From Bog-756 sp963812525 (lineage in GTDB: Bacteria; Actinomycetota; Acidimicrobiia; Acidimicrobiales; RAAP-2), in the NCBI GenBank assembly GCA_963812525.1, contig CAWEVL010000009.1:806001-870000 (forward strand): a DNA stretch of 64,000 nucleotides, written 5' to 3'. Position numbers and translations under genes: made by a program. Position 1 is the stretch's first letter; the number at the start of each line of letters is the position of its first letter. The notes beneath the pieces are model-generated. The model did not search any database. It had not been told where the DNA came from and saw only the letters and a program-made list of their open reading frames with translations. Of this stretch, positions 20,563-28,728 are shown piece after piece.

Positions 20563-21222
20563 GTGCTTGACCGATTCCATCCACCGGTCGAGGAGTACCT
20601 CGAGACCATCTTCGCCCTCGAGGAGGAGGGGATCCCGGTGATCCAGGCCCGGCTGGCCGAGCGGCTGGAGAAGGCGGCCCCGTCGGTGTCGGAGATGCTG
20701 GACCGGCTCGAGGCGGACGACCTCATCGTGCGCAGCGCGCGACAGATCGCCATGACGTCCAAGGGCACCGCCCTGGCCGAGGGCGTGGTGCGCAAGCACC
20801 GCCTGGCCGAGCGTCTGCTGGTGGACATCATCGGCCTCGACTGGGACAAGGCCCACATCGAGGCCGGGCGCTGGGAGCACGTGATCTCCGACGACGTGGA
20901 GGAACGCCTGGTGGTGCTGCTCGGCAATCCGACCACCTGTCCCCACGGCAACCCCATTCCCGGCGTGGACCCGGTGGGTCCGGCCCAACAGCGGCTGGCC
21001 GAGGCCCAGCCCGGCGACCGGATCCGGCTGGAGCGCATCACCGAGAGCGTCGAACACGAATCGGACTCGCTCTCCTACCTCGGCGACCACGGCCTGACCC
21101 CGGGCACGACGGCCGTGGTCGGCTCCCGCGCCCCCGACGGCACCCTCACCCTCGTGGTCGGCGACGACACCTTCGCCCTCGGTCCGGCCATGACCCGGCG
21201 GATGTTCGTGGCCCCCGTCTGA
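20563..21222 (+). CDS. DtxR/IdeR-family metal-dependent transcriptional regulator
   Basis: 219 residues. The winged helix-turn-helix occupies residues 1-70 (YLETIFALEEEGIPVIQARL, then KAAPSVSEMLDRLEADDLI). The dimerisation and metal domain has HRLAERLLVDIIGL, EAGRWEHVISDDVEERLVVL and NPTTCPHGNPIPG, with the Cys/His/Glu ligands of IdeR-type iron sensors. The C-terminal SH3-like domain (EAQPGDRIRLERITES) is present, so this is the long iron-type form rather than the short MntR form. It should repress iron-uptake genes when Fe(II) is replete. A hairpin follows, then the CIRCE element of hrcA. Confidence 0.9.
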   Translation: MLDRFHPPVEEYLETIFALEEEGIPVIQARLAERLEKAAPSVSEMLDRLEADDLIVRSARQIAMTSKGTALAEGVVRKHRLAERLLVDIIGLDWDKAHIEAGRWEHVISDDVEERLVVLLGNPTTCPHGNPIPGVDPVGPAQQRLAEAQPGDRIRLERITESVEHESDSLSYLGDHGLTPGTTAVVGSRAPDGTLTLVVGDDTFALGPAMTRRMFVAPV

Positions 21223-21225
21223 GCT

Positions 21226-21271
21226 GGGCCGGCAGGCATCGTCCCCGCCCCGATCCGGTCCTGCCCGGCCC
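21226..21271 (+). terminator. imperfect GC-rich hairpin after dtxR
   Basis: GGGCCGGCAGG (21226-21236) and CCTGCCCGGCCC (21260-21271) pair with a single bulge. The hairpin lies between the dtxR stop and the hrcA promoter, isolating the heat-shock operon from dtxR. Confidence 0.45.
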
Positions 21272-21278
21272 TGACCGG

Positions 21279-21305
21279 TCAGCACTCACTAGAGTGGAGT
21301 GCCAA
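21279..21305 (+). promoter_or_regulatory. CIRCE element (HrcA operator) with embedded -10 box
   Basis: TCAGCACTC, nine bases, GAGTGCCAA: each arm matches the CIRCE consensus TTAGCACTC/GAGTGCTAA at eight of nine positions. The spacer contains TAGAGT (21290-21295), a plausible -10 box, so HrcA bound here would cover the promoter. It sits 66 bases before the hrcA start, consistent with autoregulation. Confidence 0.88.
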
Positions 21306-21371
21306 CACGAAGCGAACCTGGTCCTGGCCGCTTCCCTGGCCTCCCGGTTCCGACGTGGTTGCGAGACGCCC

Positions 21372-22436
21372 ATGCCGACCACCGACGACAGCCGTACCGA
21401 CGACCAGCTCCCCGACCCGGGGGGTCTCGATCCGCGGAAGGCCGCCATCCTCAACGCCGTGGTCACCGAGTACATCGCCTCCGCCCAGCCGGTCGGCTCC
21501 CAGCACGTGGTCGACGCTCCCGGGGTGAGCGTGTCGTCGGCCACCGTGCGATCGGACATGTCCTCGCTCGAGCGGGACGGCTTCCTGGCCCAGCCCCACA
21601 CCAGCGCCGGCCGGATCCCCACCGACAAGGGCTACCGGTTCTTCGTCGACCATCTGGCCGGGCCGGGCTCCCTCGATCCGGTCGGCCGTCAGCAGGTCCG
21701 CCAGTTCTTCGACCACGCCCACGGCGAGATCGAGCTCATGTTGGAACAGACCTCCGGGCTCCTGGCCGACCTCACCGACTGCACGGCCATGGTGGTCGGG
21801 CCGTCCCACGAGTCCGCCGCCGTCCGCTCGGTCCAGCTGGTGGGCCTGGGCCCCCGCGTGGCCCTCCTGGTGGTGGTGCTGGCCGACGGGGCGGTCCAGA
21901 AGCAGTCCATCGAGTTCGACGACGAGGTCGACGAGGCCCACCTGGCCGACGCCGCCGGCCGCCTGGCCGCCCACGCCCTGGGCCTGCCCCTGACCCAGGT
22001 CGGGGAGGCGGTCACCCGCGCCGGCGATCCGGCCACCGACGCCGTGGTCGACGCCGGCCTGTCCGGGCTGCGGGCCCTGGGCCACGTCGAGGGGGCCGAG
22101 CAGCTCTTCGTGGGGGGGTCCTCGCGCATGGCGGCGGCCTTCGACGCCGTGGACACCGTCCGGTCGGTGCTGACCATCCTGGAACAGCAGCTGGTGGTGG
22201 TCACCCTGCTGCGTGACATCCTGGACACCGGTCTGTCGGTGGCCATCGGGACCGAGCACGGCGTGGAGCCGCTGGCGTCCTGCGCCATCGTGGTCATGCC
22301 GGTGTCGGTGGACGGCGCCGAGGCCGGGACGATCGGCCTGCTCGGCCCCACCCGGATGAATTACCCCCTGGCCCTGGCGGCCGCCCGGGTGGTCGGTGAC
22401 GGCCTGGGTCAGCGCCTCAGTGAGTCGGGACGATGA
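21372..22436 (+). CDS. hrcA: heat-inducible transcription repressor HrcA
   Basis: 354 residues from ATG 21372. The winged-helix N-terminus reads RKAAILNAVVTEYIASAQPVG, then VSSATVRSDMSSLERDGFLAQPHTSAGRIPTDKGYRFFVD, which is diagnostic for HrcA. The C-terminal GAF-like domain includes GMEPL-type EHGVEPLASCAIVVMPV and LGPTRMNYPLALAAARVV. It represses its own operon and other chaperone genes through CIRCE until heat shock titrates GroE. It is followed by dnaJ after 25 bases, the conserved actinobacterial order. Confidence 0.96.
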   Translation: MPTTDDSRTDDQLPDPGGLDPRKAAILNAVVTEYIASAQPVGSQHVVDAPGVSVSSATVRSDMSSLERDGFLAQPHTSAGRIPTDKGYRFFVDHLAGPGSLDPVGRQQVRQFFDHAHGEIELMLEQTSGLLADLTDCTAMVVGPSHESAAVRSVQLVGLGPRVALLVVVLADGAVQKQSIEFDDEVDEAHLADAAGRLAAHALGLPLTQVGEAVTRAGDPATDAVVDAGLSGLRALGHVEGAEQLFVGGSSRMAAAFDAVDTVRSVLTILEQQLVVVTLLRDILDTGLSVAIGTEHGVEPLASCAIVVMPVSVDGAEAGTIGLLGPTRMNYPLALAAARVVGDGLGQRLSESGR

Positions 22437-22461
22437 GGGCCGGCGGGAAGGGGACCCGACC

Positions 22462-23601
22462 ATGACCACCGCCGACCTCTACGAGGTGCTGGGCGTCCGT
22501 CGCGACGCCTCCGACGAGGAGCTGAAGCGGGCCTACCGGTCCAAGGCCCGGGAGTTCCACCCCGACGCCAACCAGGGTGACTCCGACTCCTCCGAGCAGT
22601 TCAAGGAGGTCAGTCTGGCCTATGAGGTGCTGAAGGATCCGGAGCGCCGGGCCCGGTACGACCGCTACGGGGCCGAGGGGGTCTTCGGCCCCGGCGCCGG
22701 CGGCGCTCCCGGGGACCCGTTCGGCGGCGGCCTGGGCGACCTGTTCGACGCCTTCTTCAACGGCATGGGGGGCGCGGGGGCCGGTGGGAGGGCCCGCCGG
22801 ACCGGCCCGATGCCGGGGCCCGACGCCGAGATGGTCCTCCGCCTGAGCTTCCGGGACGCCGTCTTCGGGATCCAGCGGGAGGTCGAGGTGCGGACGCCGG
22901 TGCACTGCGACACCTGTGAGGGTTCAGGGGCCCAGCCCGGCACCAGCGCGGCTCGGTGCCCGGAGTGCCAGGGCGCCGGTGAGCTGCGGCGGGTGCGCCA
23001 GTCGATCCTGGGCCAGGTCATCACCGCCGTGCCCTGCCCCCGCTGCCAGGGCACCGGCGAGTTCATCCCGACGCCGTGCGCCGACTGCCGGGGTGAGGGG
23101 CGGAGGAACGAGTCGCGGACCCTGACCGTCGACATCCCTGGTGGGGTCGACGAGGGGTCGACCCTCCGGTTGGCCGGCCACGGGCCGGCCGGGTTCCGGG
23201 GTGGCCCGAACGGTGCCCTGTTCGTCCACCTGACCGTGGAGCCCGACCCCACCTTCGAGCGCTCCGGCACCGACCTCCATGCCGCCGTCCACGTGCCGGT
23301 GACCCTGGCCGCCCTGGGCGGGAGCGTGCCCTTCGACACCCTGGATGACGCCCGGGACCTGGCCATCGCGGCCGGGACCCAGTCCGGCGCGGTCATCCCC
23401 CTGAAGGGCCTGGGCGTGCCCAAGATCCGGGGCCGGGGCCGCGGCGACCTCTTCGTCCACGTCCAGGTGGACACGCCCACCGGCCTCGACGAGGGACAGC
23501 GGGATCTGCTGGCGACGCTGGCCCAGGCCCGGGGCGAGGACCTGGGCACGGCCCCGCAGGCCGAGGGTCTCTTCTCGAAGCTGCGCTCCGCGCTCAGCTG
23601 A
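22462..23601 (+). CDS. dnaJ: chaperone protein DnaJ
   Basis: 379 residues. The J domain (1-70) includes the HPD motif in REFHPDANQGD. The G/F-rich region (about 72-110) includes GPGAGGAPGDPFGGGLGDLF. Four CxxCxGxG zinc motifs follow (CDTCEGSG, CPECQGAG, CPRCQGTG, CADCRGEG), and then the C-terminal substrate-binding domains. It stimulates DnaK ATPase and delivers unfolded clients. It follows hrcA and precedes rsmE by two bases, so the three are one heat-shock operon under CIRCE. This is the hrcA-linked DnaJ2-type copy of actinobacteria. Confidence 0.96.
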   Translation: MTTADLYEVLGVRRDASDEELKRAYRSKAREFHPDANQGDSDSSEQFKEVSLAYEVLKDPERRARYDRYGAEGVFGPGAGGAPGDPFGGGLGDLFDAFFNGMGGAGAGGRARRTGPMPGPDAEMVLRLSFRDAVFGIQREVEVRTPVHCDTCEGSGAQPGTSAARCPECQGAGELRRVRQSILGQVITAVPCPRCQGTGEFIPTPCADCRGEGRRNESRTLTVDIPGGVDEGSTLRLAGHGPAGFRGGPNGALFVHLTVEPDPTFERSGTDLHAAVHVPVTLAALGGSVPFDTLDDARDLAIAAGTQSGAVIPLKGLGVPKIRGRGRGDLFVHVQVDTPTGLDEGQRDLLATLAQARGEDLGTAPQAEGLFSKLRSALS

Positions 23602-23603
23602 CC

Positions 23604-24386
23604 ATGACGCCGGACGCGGCGTCCGACGCGTCGCTCCCACCCGCGCCCGACCCCGTCCTCCTGTCGGCGTCGGCCATGGTCTTCGTCCCGGACCCGGCGG
23701 CGCCGATCCTCACGCAGGGTGATGCCCATCACCTGTTCGACGTCCTCCGCCTCCGTCCGGGCGAGTCGGTGGTGGCCGCCGACGGGGCCGGCTCGTGGTG
23801 CCCGTGCCGGGTGGCGGCGGGCACCGCCGGGCGCGGCGGGCGGCAGGTGGACCCGGCCGCCGTCCTGGTCCCGGACGGTCCGGTGGCCCACCAGCACCGT
23901 GCCCTCCCGGCCATCACCGTGGCCTTCGCCCCCACCAAGGGGGATCGGCCCGAGTGGGTGGTCCAGAAGCTGACCGAGCTGGGCGTGGACCGCATCGTGC
24001 CCATCCGGACGGCCCGCTCGGTGGTCCGCTGGGAGGGGGAGCGGGGCGGGCGCGCCGTGGCCAAGCTCGTCCGGGTGGCCCGGGAGGCGGCGGCCCAGTG
24101 CCGCCGGACCTGGCTGCCCGACGTCGAACCGGTGGCCTCGCTCGGTGACCTGGTCTTCTTGACCGGTCTGGCGCCGGTGTTGGCCCGGCCGGGAGGCGCC
24201 CCCCCGACGCTCGCCCGACCGGTGGTGGCGGTGGGCCCCGAGGGGGGCTGGGACACCGACGAGGAGGCCCGGTTCGGGCCGGGGGTGGGCCTCGGGCCGA
24301 CCGTGCTGCGAGCCGAGACCGCGGCGGTGGCCGTGGGCACCCTCCTGTGCGGTCTCCGCACGGGTCTGACCGGACCGCTTGCGTAA
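23604..24386 (+). CDS. rsmE: 16S rRNA m3U1498 methyltransferase RsmE
   Basis: 260 residues. The N-terminal PUA-like part contains GDAHHLFDVLRLRPGESVVAADG. The SPOUT domain follows with FAPTKGDRPEWVVQKLTELGVDRIVP, then the knot: VVAVGPEGGWDTDEEA, and LRAETAAVAVGTLLCGL. It N3-methylates U1498 of 16S rRNA. It is cotranscribed with dnaJ, as in most bacteria. ATG 23604 is two bases after the dnaJ stop. The first 25 residues are Ala/Pro/Asp-rich and may be dispensable. Confidence 0.93.
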   Translation: MTPDAASDASLPPAPDPVLLSASAMVFVPDPAAPILTQGDAHHLFDVLRLRPGESVVAADGAGSWCPCRVAAGTAGRGGRQVDPAAVLVPDGPVAHQHRALPAITVAFAPTKGDRPEWVVQKLTELGVDRIVPIRTARSVVRWEGERGGRAVAKLVRVAREAAAQCRRTWLPDVEPVASLGDLVFLTGLAPVLARPGGAPPTLARPVVAVGPEGGWDTDEEARFGPGVGLGPTVLRAETAAVAVGTLLCGLRTGLTGPLA

Positions 24387-24445
24387 CCACGCTCCGTGAG
24401 GGAAACTACTCAGGGAGGCAGGGACTCCTGTGAGGGAGGGACGAT

Positions 24446-24475
24446 CGTAGGGACCCGCATCGCGGATCCTACGTT
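24446..24475. promoter_or_regulatory. inverted repeat overlapping probable bldD promoter
   Basis: CGTAGG (24446-24451) and CCTACG (24468-24473) form an inverted repeat. Its right arm overlaps TACGTT (24470-24475), a plausible -10 box for the bldD-like gene; a TTGACA also occurs at 24479-24484. The purine-rich stretch 24397-24440 upstream has no gene. Autoregulation is possible but unproven. Confidence 0.4.
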
Positions 24476-24551
24476 CTGTTGACATGCACCTGCGTCACAT
24501 TGGCAGAGCCGGAGCTCGGGGGGCGATCGGTGGAGAGGAGCGGAGGTGCAG

Positions 24552-25145
24552 ATGTCGGTGATCGACAAGAGCGTTGAGGTACTCGACGAGGATGAGCAGG
24601 AGGAGGCGGCCAGGGTCGCCTACGCCCGTGCCGTCGGAGCCAGGCTTCGGACCATGCGCAAGCAGATGCGTCTGTCGCTGCAGGCCGTCGAGGCCATGTC
24701 CGAGCAGGAGTTCAAGGCCTCGGTGCTGGGCGCCTACGAGCGGGGCGAGCGGGCCATCTCGGTGCCCCGACTCCAGCGGTTGGCCAAGCTCTACGACGTG
24801 CCGGTGGACCAGCTCCTCCCACCCGACGACGCCACCATGACCCGGTGGGGGGCCACGGGGACCACCGAGGAGATCGTGACCACCTCGGCCCGCCGGGCCA
24901 ACCTCACGGCCTCGGGGACCGAGAAGGTGGCCATCGACCTGACCAAGCTGCACACGGTCAGCGGGCCGGAGCGGGACCTCCTGCGCCGGTTCCTCAGCAT
25001 GATCCAGGTGCACCGCCAGGACTTCAACGGTCGGATGATCACCATTCGGGCCGAGGACGTGCGGGCCATCGCCTGCCTGTTCGGGGTGACCCCGGACTCC
25101 ATGGGTACCCGGCTGGACGAGCTCGGGCTCCTCGTCAGCGTCTGA
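24552..25145 (+). CDS. bldD: BldD-like transcription factor with c-di-GMP-binding signature
   Basis: 197 residues. The N-terminal Xre-type helix-turn-helix is at residues 25-85 (VGARLRTMRKQMRLSLQAVE, SVLGAYERGERAISVPRLQR). The C-terminal domain contains RQD, eight residues, then RAED (within HRQDFNGRMITIRAEDVRAI). This matches exactly the RxD-x8-RxxD signature that binds tetrameric c-di-GMP in Streptomyces BldD. ATG 24552 is chosen because GGAGG (24542-24546) lies five bases upstream; GTG 24546 is the alternative. BldD represses developmental genes when dimerised by c-di-GMP. Here it sits just before a BldC-like gene. Confidence 0.88.
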   Translation: MSVIDKSVEVLDEDEQEEAARVAYARAVGARLRTMRKQMRLSLQAVEAMSEQEFKASVLGAYERGERAISVPRLQRLAKLYDVPVDQLLPPDDATMTRWGATGTTEEIVTTSARRANLTASGTEKVAIDLTKLHTVSGPERDLLRRFLSMIQVHRQDFNGRMITIRAEDVRAIACLFGVTPDSMGTRLDELGLLVSV

Positions 25146-25164
25146 TGCCCGCCGGAGGTCGGCC

Positions 25165-25449
25165 GTGACCGAGCAGATCCGCTGGTTGAGCACCAAGGAA
25201 GCGTCGGAACTGCTGGGCGTCACCCTGCGCAGCCTGTACCGGTTCATCGACGAGGGTGACCTGGTGGCCTACAAATTCGGCCGGGTCATCCGCATCCAGC
25301 AGACCGACGTGGAGCGGTTCATCGCGGCCAGCCGCATCGCCCCGGGCAGCCTGGAGCACCTCTACCCGGAGATCAAGGGCACCGGCAACGGCAACGGCAA
25401 CGGCCGGGCCCATGTGACCCCGGACGGGCTCACCGCCGCCGAGGGCTGA
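25165..25449 (+). CDS. BldC-like small MerR-type helix-turn-helix protein
   Basis: 94 residues from GTG 25165. The helix-turn-helix is WLSTKEASELLGVTLRSLYR, followed by the wing DEGDLVAYKFGRVIRIQQTDVERFI, as in BldC and excisionase-type DNA-binding proteins. The tail GTGNGNGNGRAHVTPDGLTA is low-complexity and encoded by a short GGCAAC repeat. It follows bldD by 19 bases and precedes the HIT gene by seven. BldC controls the onset of development in Streptomyces. The same role is only suggested here; a general excisionase-fold regulator is the alternative. Confidence 0.75.
   Translation: MTEQIRWLSTKEASELLGVTLRSLYRFIDEGDLVAYKFGRVIRIQQTDVERFIAASRIAPGSLEHLYPEIKGTGNGNGNGRAHVTPDGLTAAEG
25384..25401 (+). 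repeat. short GGCAAC tandem repeat within BldC-like gene
   Basis: Three tandem GGCAAC units encode the Gly-Asn tail of the BldC-like protein. The repeat length is a multiple of three, so slippage would alter tail length without breaking the frame. Confidence 0.7.
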
Positions 25450-25456
25450 CCCTCCG

Positions 25457-25807
25457 GTGGCCGACTGCCTGTTCTGTGGCATCGTGGCCGGCGACGTCCC
25501 CGCCGAGGTGGTCCGGACCGATGACCGCACGGTGGCGTTCCGGGACATCAACCCGCAGGCGCCCACGCACGTGCTGGTGATCCCGAAGCGACATGTGGCC
25601 AACGCCGCCGTCGTGACCGCCGAGGATGCCGAGGACGTGGCCGCCCTCCTGGTGGCGGCCCGGGCGGTGGCCGACGCCGAAGGGGTCGGCGGGGCCGACC
25701 GTGGCTACCGCCTGGTCTTCAATGTGGGCCCCGACGCGCTCAACTCGGTGGACCACCTCCACCTCCACGTCCTCGGGGGCCGGACGTTCGACTGGCCCCC
25801 CGGCTGA
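25457..25807 (+). CDS. HIT-family nucleotide hydrolase (HinT-like)
   Basis: 116 residues from GTG 25457. It starts MADCLFCGIVAGDVPAEVV, with two cysteines of the zinc-binding HIT subgroup. Then FRDINPQAPTHVLVIPKRHV follows, and the catalytic triad motif VDHLHLHVLGGR near the C-terminus. HinT enzymes hydrolyse nucleoside phosphoramidates such as aminoacyl-AMP. It sits between the BldC-like gene and phoH, a neighbourhood seen in many actinobacteria. Confidence 0.92.
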   Translation: MADCLFCGIVAGDVPAEVVRTDDRTVAFRDINPQAPTHVLVIPKRHVANAAVVTAEDAEDVAALLVAARAVADAEGVGGADRGYRLVFNVGPDALNSVDHLHLHVLGGRTFDWPPG

Positions 25808-25907
25808 GCGGTCCGGGCCGTACCGGCCACGCGTGCTGCCGTCCCGGGCCCGAGCCGGAGGCAGCCGCGGGCCGGTGACCATCGGATCGGGCCTCCCGGC
25901 GCGCTGG

Positions 25908-25913
25908 TAGGGT
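25908..25913 (+). promoter_or_regulatory. TAGGGT -10 box upstream of phoH
   Basis: TAGGGT lies 15 bases before the phoH GTG at 25929, in the 121-base gap after the HIT gene. A short leader of about eight bases would result. Confidence 0.45.
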
Positions 25914-25928
25914 CAGGACAGAGCGCAC

Positions 25929-26894
25929 GTGGCAGGCACCCAGGTCAAAATTCTCGTTCCCGGCAACCACCTCATGGCCGGCCTGCTCGGCCAGCGTGAC
26001 GAACTGCTCCGGCTGGTGGAAGGGGCGTTCGACGATGTGAAGATCGCCGTGCGGGGGAACGAGATCTCCATCGACGGCGCCGGGGCCGAACGGGTCGGGG
26101 CGCTGTTCGAGGAGCTGATCATCCTGCTCGAGTCGGGCCAGGGCCTCGACGCCGTGCAGGTGCACCGGACGATCGACATGATGCACGACGACGTCCGCCC
26201 CTCCGAGGTGCTCACCGCCGAGCTGCTGCGTTCCTCCCGGGGCCGGGCCGTGCGGCCCAAGACCGGGGGGCAGAAGCAGTACGCCGACGCCATCGCCGCC
26301 AACGTCGTCACCTTCGGGATCGGCCCGGCCGGCACCGGCAAGTCCTACCTGGCCGTGGCCCTGGCTGTGCAGGCCCTGCAGGCCCGCCAGGTCAATCGGA
26401 TCATTCTGACCCGTCCGGCGGTCGAGGCCGGCGAGCGCCTGGGCTTCCTCCCCGGCGATCTGATGGCCAAGGTCGACCCCTACCTGCGCCCCCTGTACGA
26501 CGCCCTCCACGACCTGCTGGAGCCCGAGGGGGCCCAGCGGCTGATCGACCGGGGTGCGGTGGAGGTGGCGCCGCTGGCCTTCATGCGGGGCCGGACCCTC
26601 AACAACAGCTTCATCATCCTCGACGAGGCCCAGAACACCAGCCCGGAGCAGATGAAGATGTTCCTCACCCGTATCGGGTTCGGGTCCAAGGCCGTGATCA
26701 CCGGGGACATCACCCAGGTGGACGTGCCCGGAGGGCGGTCCGGTCTGGTCGGCCTGGAATCGGTGCTGACCGGGGTGCCCGACCTGGCCTTCGTCCATCT
26801 GACCCAGCGGGACGTGGTCCGCCACCGGATCGTGGCCGACATCGTCGCCGCCTACGAGCGGGGCACGCCGCCGGAGGGCCCCGGTGAGTCTTGA
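25929..26894 (+). CDS. phoH: PhoH-family ATPase (PhoL type)
   Basis: 321 residues. An N-terminal region (KILVPGNHLMAGLLGQRDEL) precedes the RecA-like core. Walker A is GIGPAGTGKSYLAVALAV, followed by RIILTRPAVEAGERLGFLPG, and Walker B is NNSFIILDEAQNTSPEQMKM. Then come TGDITQVDVPGGRSGL and HLTQRDVVRHRIVADIV. It is an ATPase/helicase linked to RNA metabolism, and its pairing with ybeY is nearly universal. It overlaps ybeY by 11 bases. The short, non-PIN form fits PhoL rather than PhoH2. Confidence 0.93.
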   Translation: MAGTQVKILVPGNHLMAGLLGQRDELLRLVEGAFDDVKIAVRGNEISIDGAGAERVGALFEELIILLESGQGLDAVQVHRTIDMMHDDVRPSEVLTAELLRSSRGRAVRPKTGGQKQYADAIAANVVTFGIGPAGTGKSYLAVALAVQALQARQVNRIILTRPAVEAGERLGFLPGDLMAKVDPYLRPLYDALHDLLEPEGAQRLIDRGAVEVAPLAFMRGRTLNNSFIILDEAQNTSPEQMKMFLTRIGFGSKAVITGDITQVDVPGGRSGLVGLESVLTGVPDLAFVHLTQRDVVRHRIVADIVAAYERGTPPEGPGES

Positions 26895-27390
26895 CGTCTA
26901 CGCCGCCGACGAGCAGGCCGATCACCCGGTCAACGTCGAGCGGTGGTCGTCGTTGGCCCGTTCCGTCCTGGAGGCCGAGGGCGTCGTGAGCGACACCGAG
27001 GTGTCGCTGCTCTTCGTGGACGAGGTCACCATCGCCTCGCTCAACGAGCGGTTCCTCGAGAAGGAGGGGCCCACCGACGTCCTGGCGTTCCCCATCGAGG
27101 ACGAGTCGGACCGGAGCGGACGGTCGCCCGACGAGGGGGGCACCGGACCGGGCTCCATCGAGGCCGACACCGGGAGGCTGGTCCTCCTCGGGGACGTGGT
27201 GATCTGTCCGGCGGTGGCGGCCCGCAACGCCGTCGACCACGGGGTCACCTTCGACGACGAGATCGCCCTGCTGGTGGTCCACGGCCTCCTCCACCTCCTC
27301 GGCCTGGACCACGAGGTCGACGCCGAGGCCGAGCGGATGGAGCGACGCGAGCAGCAGCTGCTGGCCCTGTTCTACCGGGTGGCCTCGTGA
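26884..27390 (+). CDS. ybeY: endoribonuclease YbeY (rRNA maturation factor)
   Basis: 168 residues from GTG 26884, overlapping phoH. The zinc site HGLLHLLGLDHEVDAEAERM matches the H-G-x-L-H-L-x-G-x-D-H signature. NERFLEKEGPTDVLAFP is the other conserved block. A Gly/Ser/Asp-rich insert at about residues 79-97 (DRSGRSPDEGGTGPG) makes it slightly longer than typical. YbeY takes part in 16S rRNA 3' processing and ribosome quality control. Confidence 0.94.
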   Translation: MSLDVYAADEQADHPVNVERWSSLARSVLEAEGVVSDTEVSLLFVDEVTIASLNERFLEKEGPTDVLAFPIEDESDRSGRSPDEGGTGPGSIEADTGRLVLLGDVVICPAVAARNAVDHGVTFDDEIALLVVHGLLHLLGLDHEVDAEAERMERREQQLLALFYRVAS

Positions 27391-27417
27391 CCGGCACCGG
27401 CTCATGACCCCGGGCCG

Positions 27418-28728
27418 ATGACCGGGCTCGCCGACCTGCCCGTCGCCGCCTCGTTCACCGCCGTCGACGGGGTCCTCCTGGTGGTGGTGGTGGTCCTGCT
27501 CGGGGTCTCGGCGCTGCTGGCCCTGGCCGAGACCAGCCTGGTCCGCACCAGCCGGGCCAAGGCCAAGGCCCTGGTCGACGACGGGCGCCGCGGGGCCAAG
27601 GTCCTCCTCCGCCTGACCGAGAACCCGCAGGGCTTCCTCAACCCGGTCCTCCTGATGGTGCTCATCTGCCAGCTGGTGGTGGCCACCCTGGTGGGGATCC
27701 TGGCCGCCGACTGGTTCGGGGCCTGGGGCGTGGTGGCCGCCACCGTGTTCGAGATCGTCATCATCTTCGTCCTGGGCGAGGCGGTGCCCAAGAACTGGGC
27801 CGTCCACCATCCCGAACGGGCCGCCCTGTTCAGCGCCCCCCTGGTCTCCGCCATCGTCCGCTTCTGGCCGGTGCGGATCGTCTCCGGCGCCCTGATCGGC
27901 CTGGCCAACCTGCTCATCGGGGAGAAGGGCCGGTACCTGGGCTCCGACGTGACCGAGTCCGAGCTGCTGGCCATGGCCGACGTGGCCCTCGAGGGGGATG
28001 TGATCGAGACCGAGGAGCGGGCCCTGATCCACTCGATCATCGAGTTCGGGGACACCGTGGTGCGCGAGGTGATGGTCCCGCGGCCCGACATGGTCACCAT
28101 CGGCGCCGACGAGACGGTGGAGGCCGCCCTGGAGCGGGCCCTCGAGGTCGGGTTCAGCCGGATGCCGGCGGTGGAGCAGCAGGTGGACGACGTGGTGGGC
28201 ATCGCCTACACCAAGGACATGATCCGCACCGTCCGGCAGGGTCAGGGTTCCCACGCGGTTCGGGACCATCTCCGGGCGGCCCGGTTCGTCCCGGAGACCA
28301 AGCGGGTGTCCGACCTCATGCGCGAGATGCAGGCCGACAAGTTCCACCAGGCCGTGGTCGTGAACGAGTACGGGGGGGTGGCCGGGCTGGTGACGCTGGA
28401 GGACCTCATCGAGGAGCTGGTCGGCGACATCGTCGACGAGTTCGATGTCGAGGAGGCCACCGTCGAGCGGCTGGACAAGGGGGAGCTCCGGGTCAGCGCC
28501 CGCCTCCCGGTCGACGAGGTCAACGAACTGATCCACGCCGACCTGCCCGACGGGGCCTGGGACACCGTCGGCGGCCTGGTCTTCGACCTGCTGGGCCACG
28601 TGCCGGTGGCCGGTGAGTCGGTGGACGTGGGCGGCCTGCGCCTGGTGGCCGACCGGGTGACCGGCCGCCGGATCGAGCGGGTCCGGATCGTCCCGATGGC
28701 GGCCCCGGTGTCCGAGGACCGGGCATGA
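27418..28728 (+). CDS. CNNM/CorC-type membrane protein with CBS domains (UPF0053)
   Basis: 436 residues. Residues 15-150 form a DUF21 membrane domain with about four helices (GVLLVVVVVLLGVSALLALA, VVAATVFEIVIIFVLGEAVP). Two CBS domains follow (EVMVPRPDMVTIGADETVEA and HQAVVVNEYGGVAGLVTLED). The C-terminal CorC_HlyC domain (GELRVSARLPVDEVNELIHA) completes it. Such proteins are linked to Mg2+/Co2+ efflux. The gene sits between ybeY and era, the conserved position, and overlaps era by four bases (ATGA). The older name hemolysin is misleading. Confidence 0.9.
   Translation: MTGLADLPVAASFTAVDGVLLVVVVVLLGVSALLALAETSLVRTSRAKAKALVDDGRRGAKVLLRLTENPQGFLNPVLLMVLICQLVVATLVGILAADWFGAWGVVAATVFEIVIIFVLGEAVPKNWAVHHPERAALFSAPLVSAIVRFWPVRIVSGALIGLANLLIGEKGRYLGSDVTESELLAMADVALEGDVIETEERALIHSIIEFGDTVVREVMVPRPDMVTIGADETVEAALERALEVGFSRMPAVEQQVDDVVGIAYTKDMIRTVRQGQGSHAVRDHLRAARFVPETKRVSDLMREMQADKFHQAVVVNEYGGVAGLVTLEDLIEELVGDIVDEFDVEEATVERLDKGELRVSARLPVDEVNELIHADLPDGAWDTVGGLVFDLLGHVPVAGESVDVGGLRLVADRVTGRRIERVRIVPMAAPVSEDRA

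Noticed and set aside
20326..21285. 319-codon minus-strand frame opposite dtxR
   Set aside because: Antisense to the conserved dtxR; composition is typical of a shadow frame.
24479..24501. Standard -35/-10 pair TTGACA...CACATT before bldD
   Set aside because: Spacing is only 11 bases, too short for a sigma-70-type promoter; TACGTT at 24470 is the better -10 candidate.
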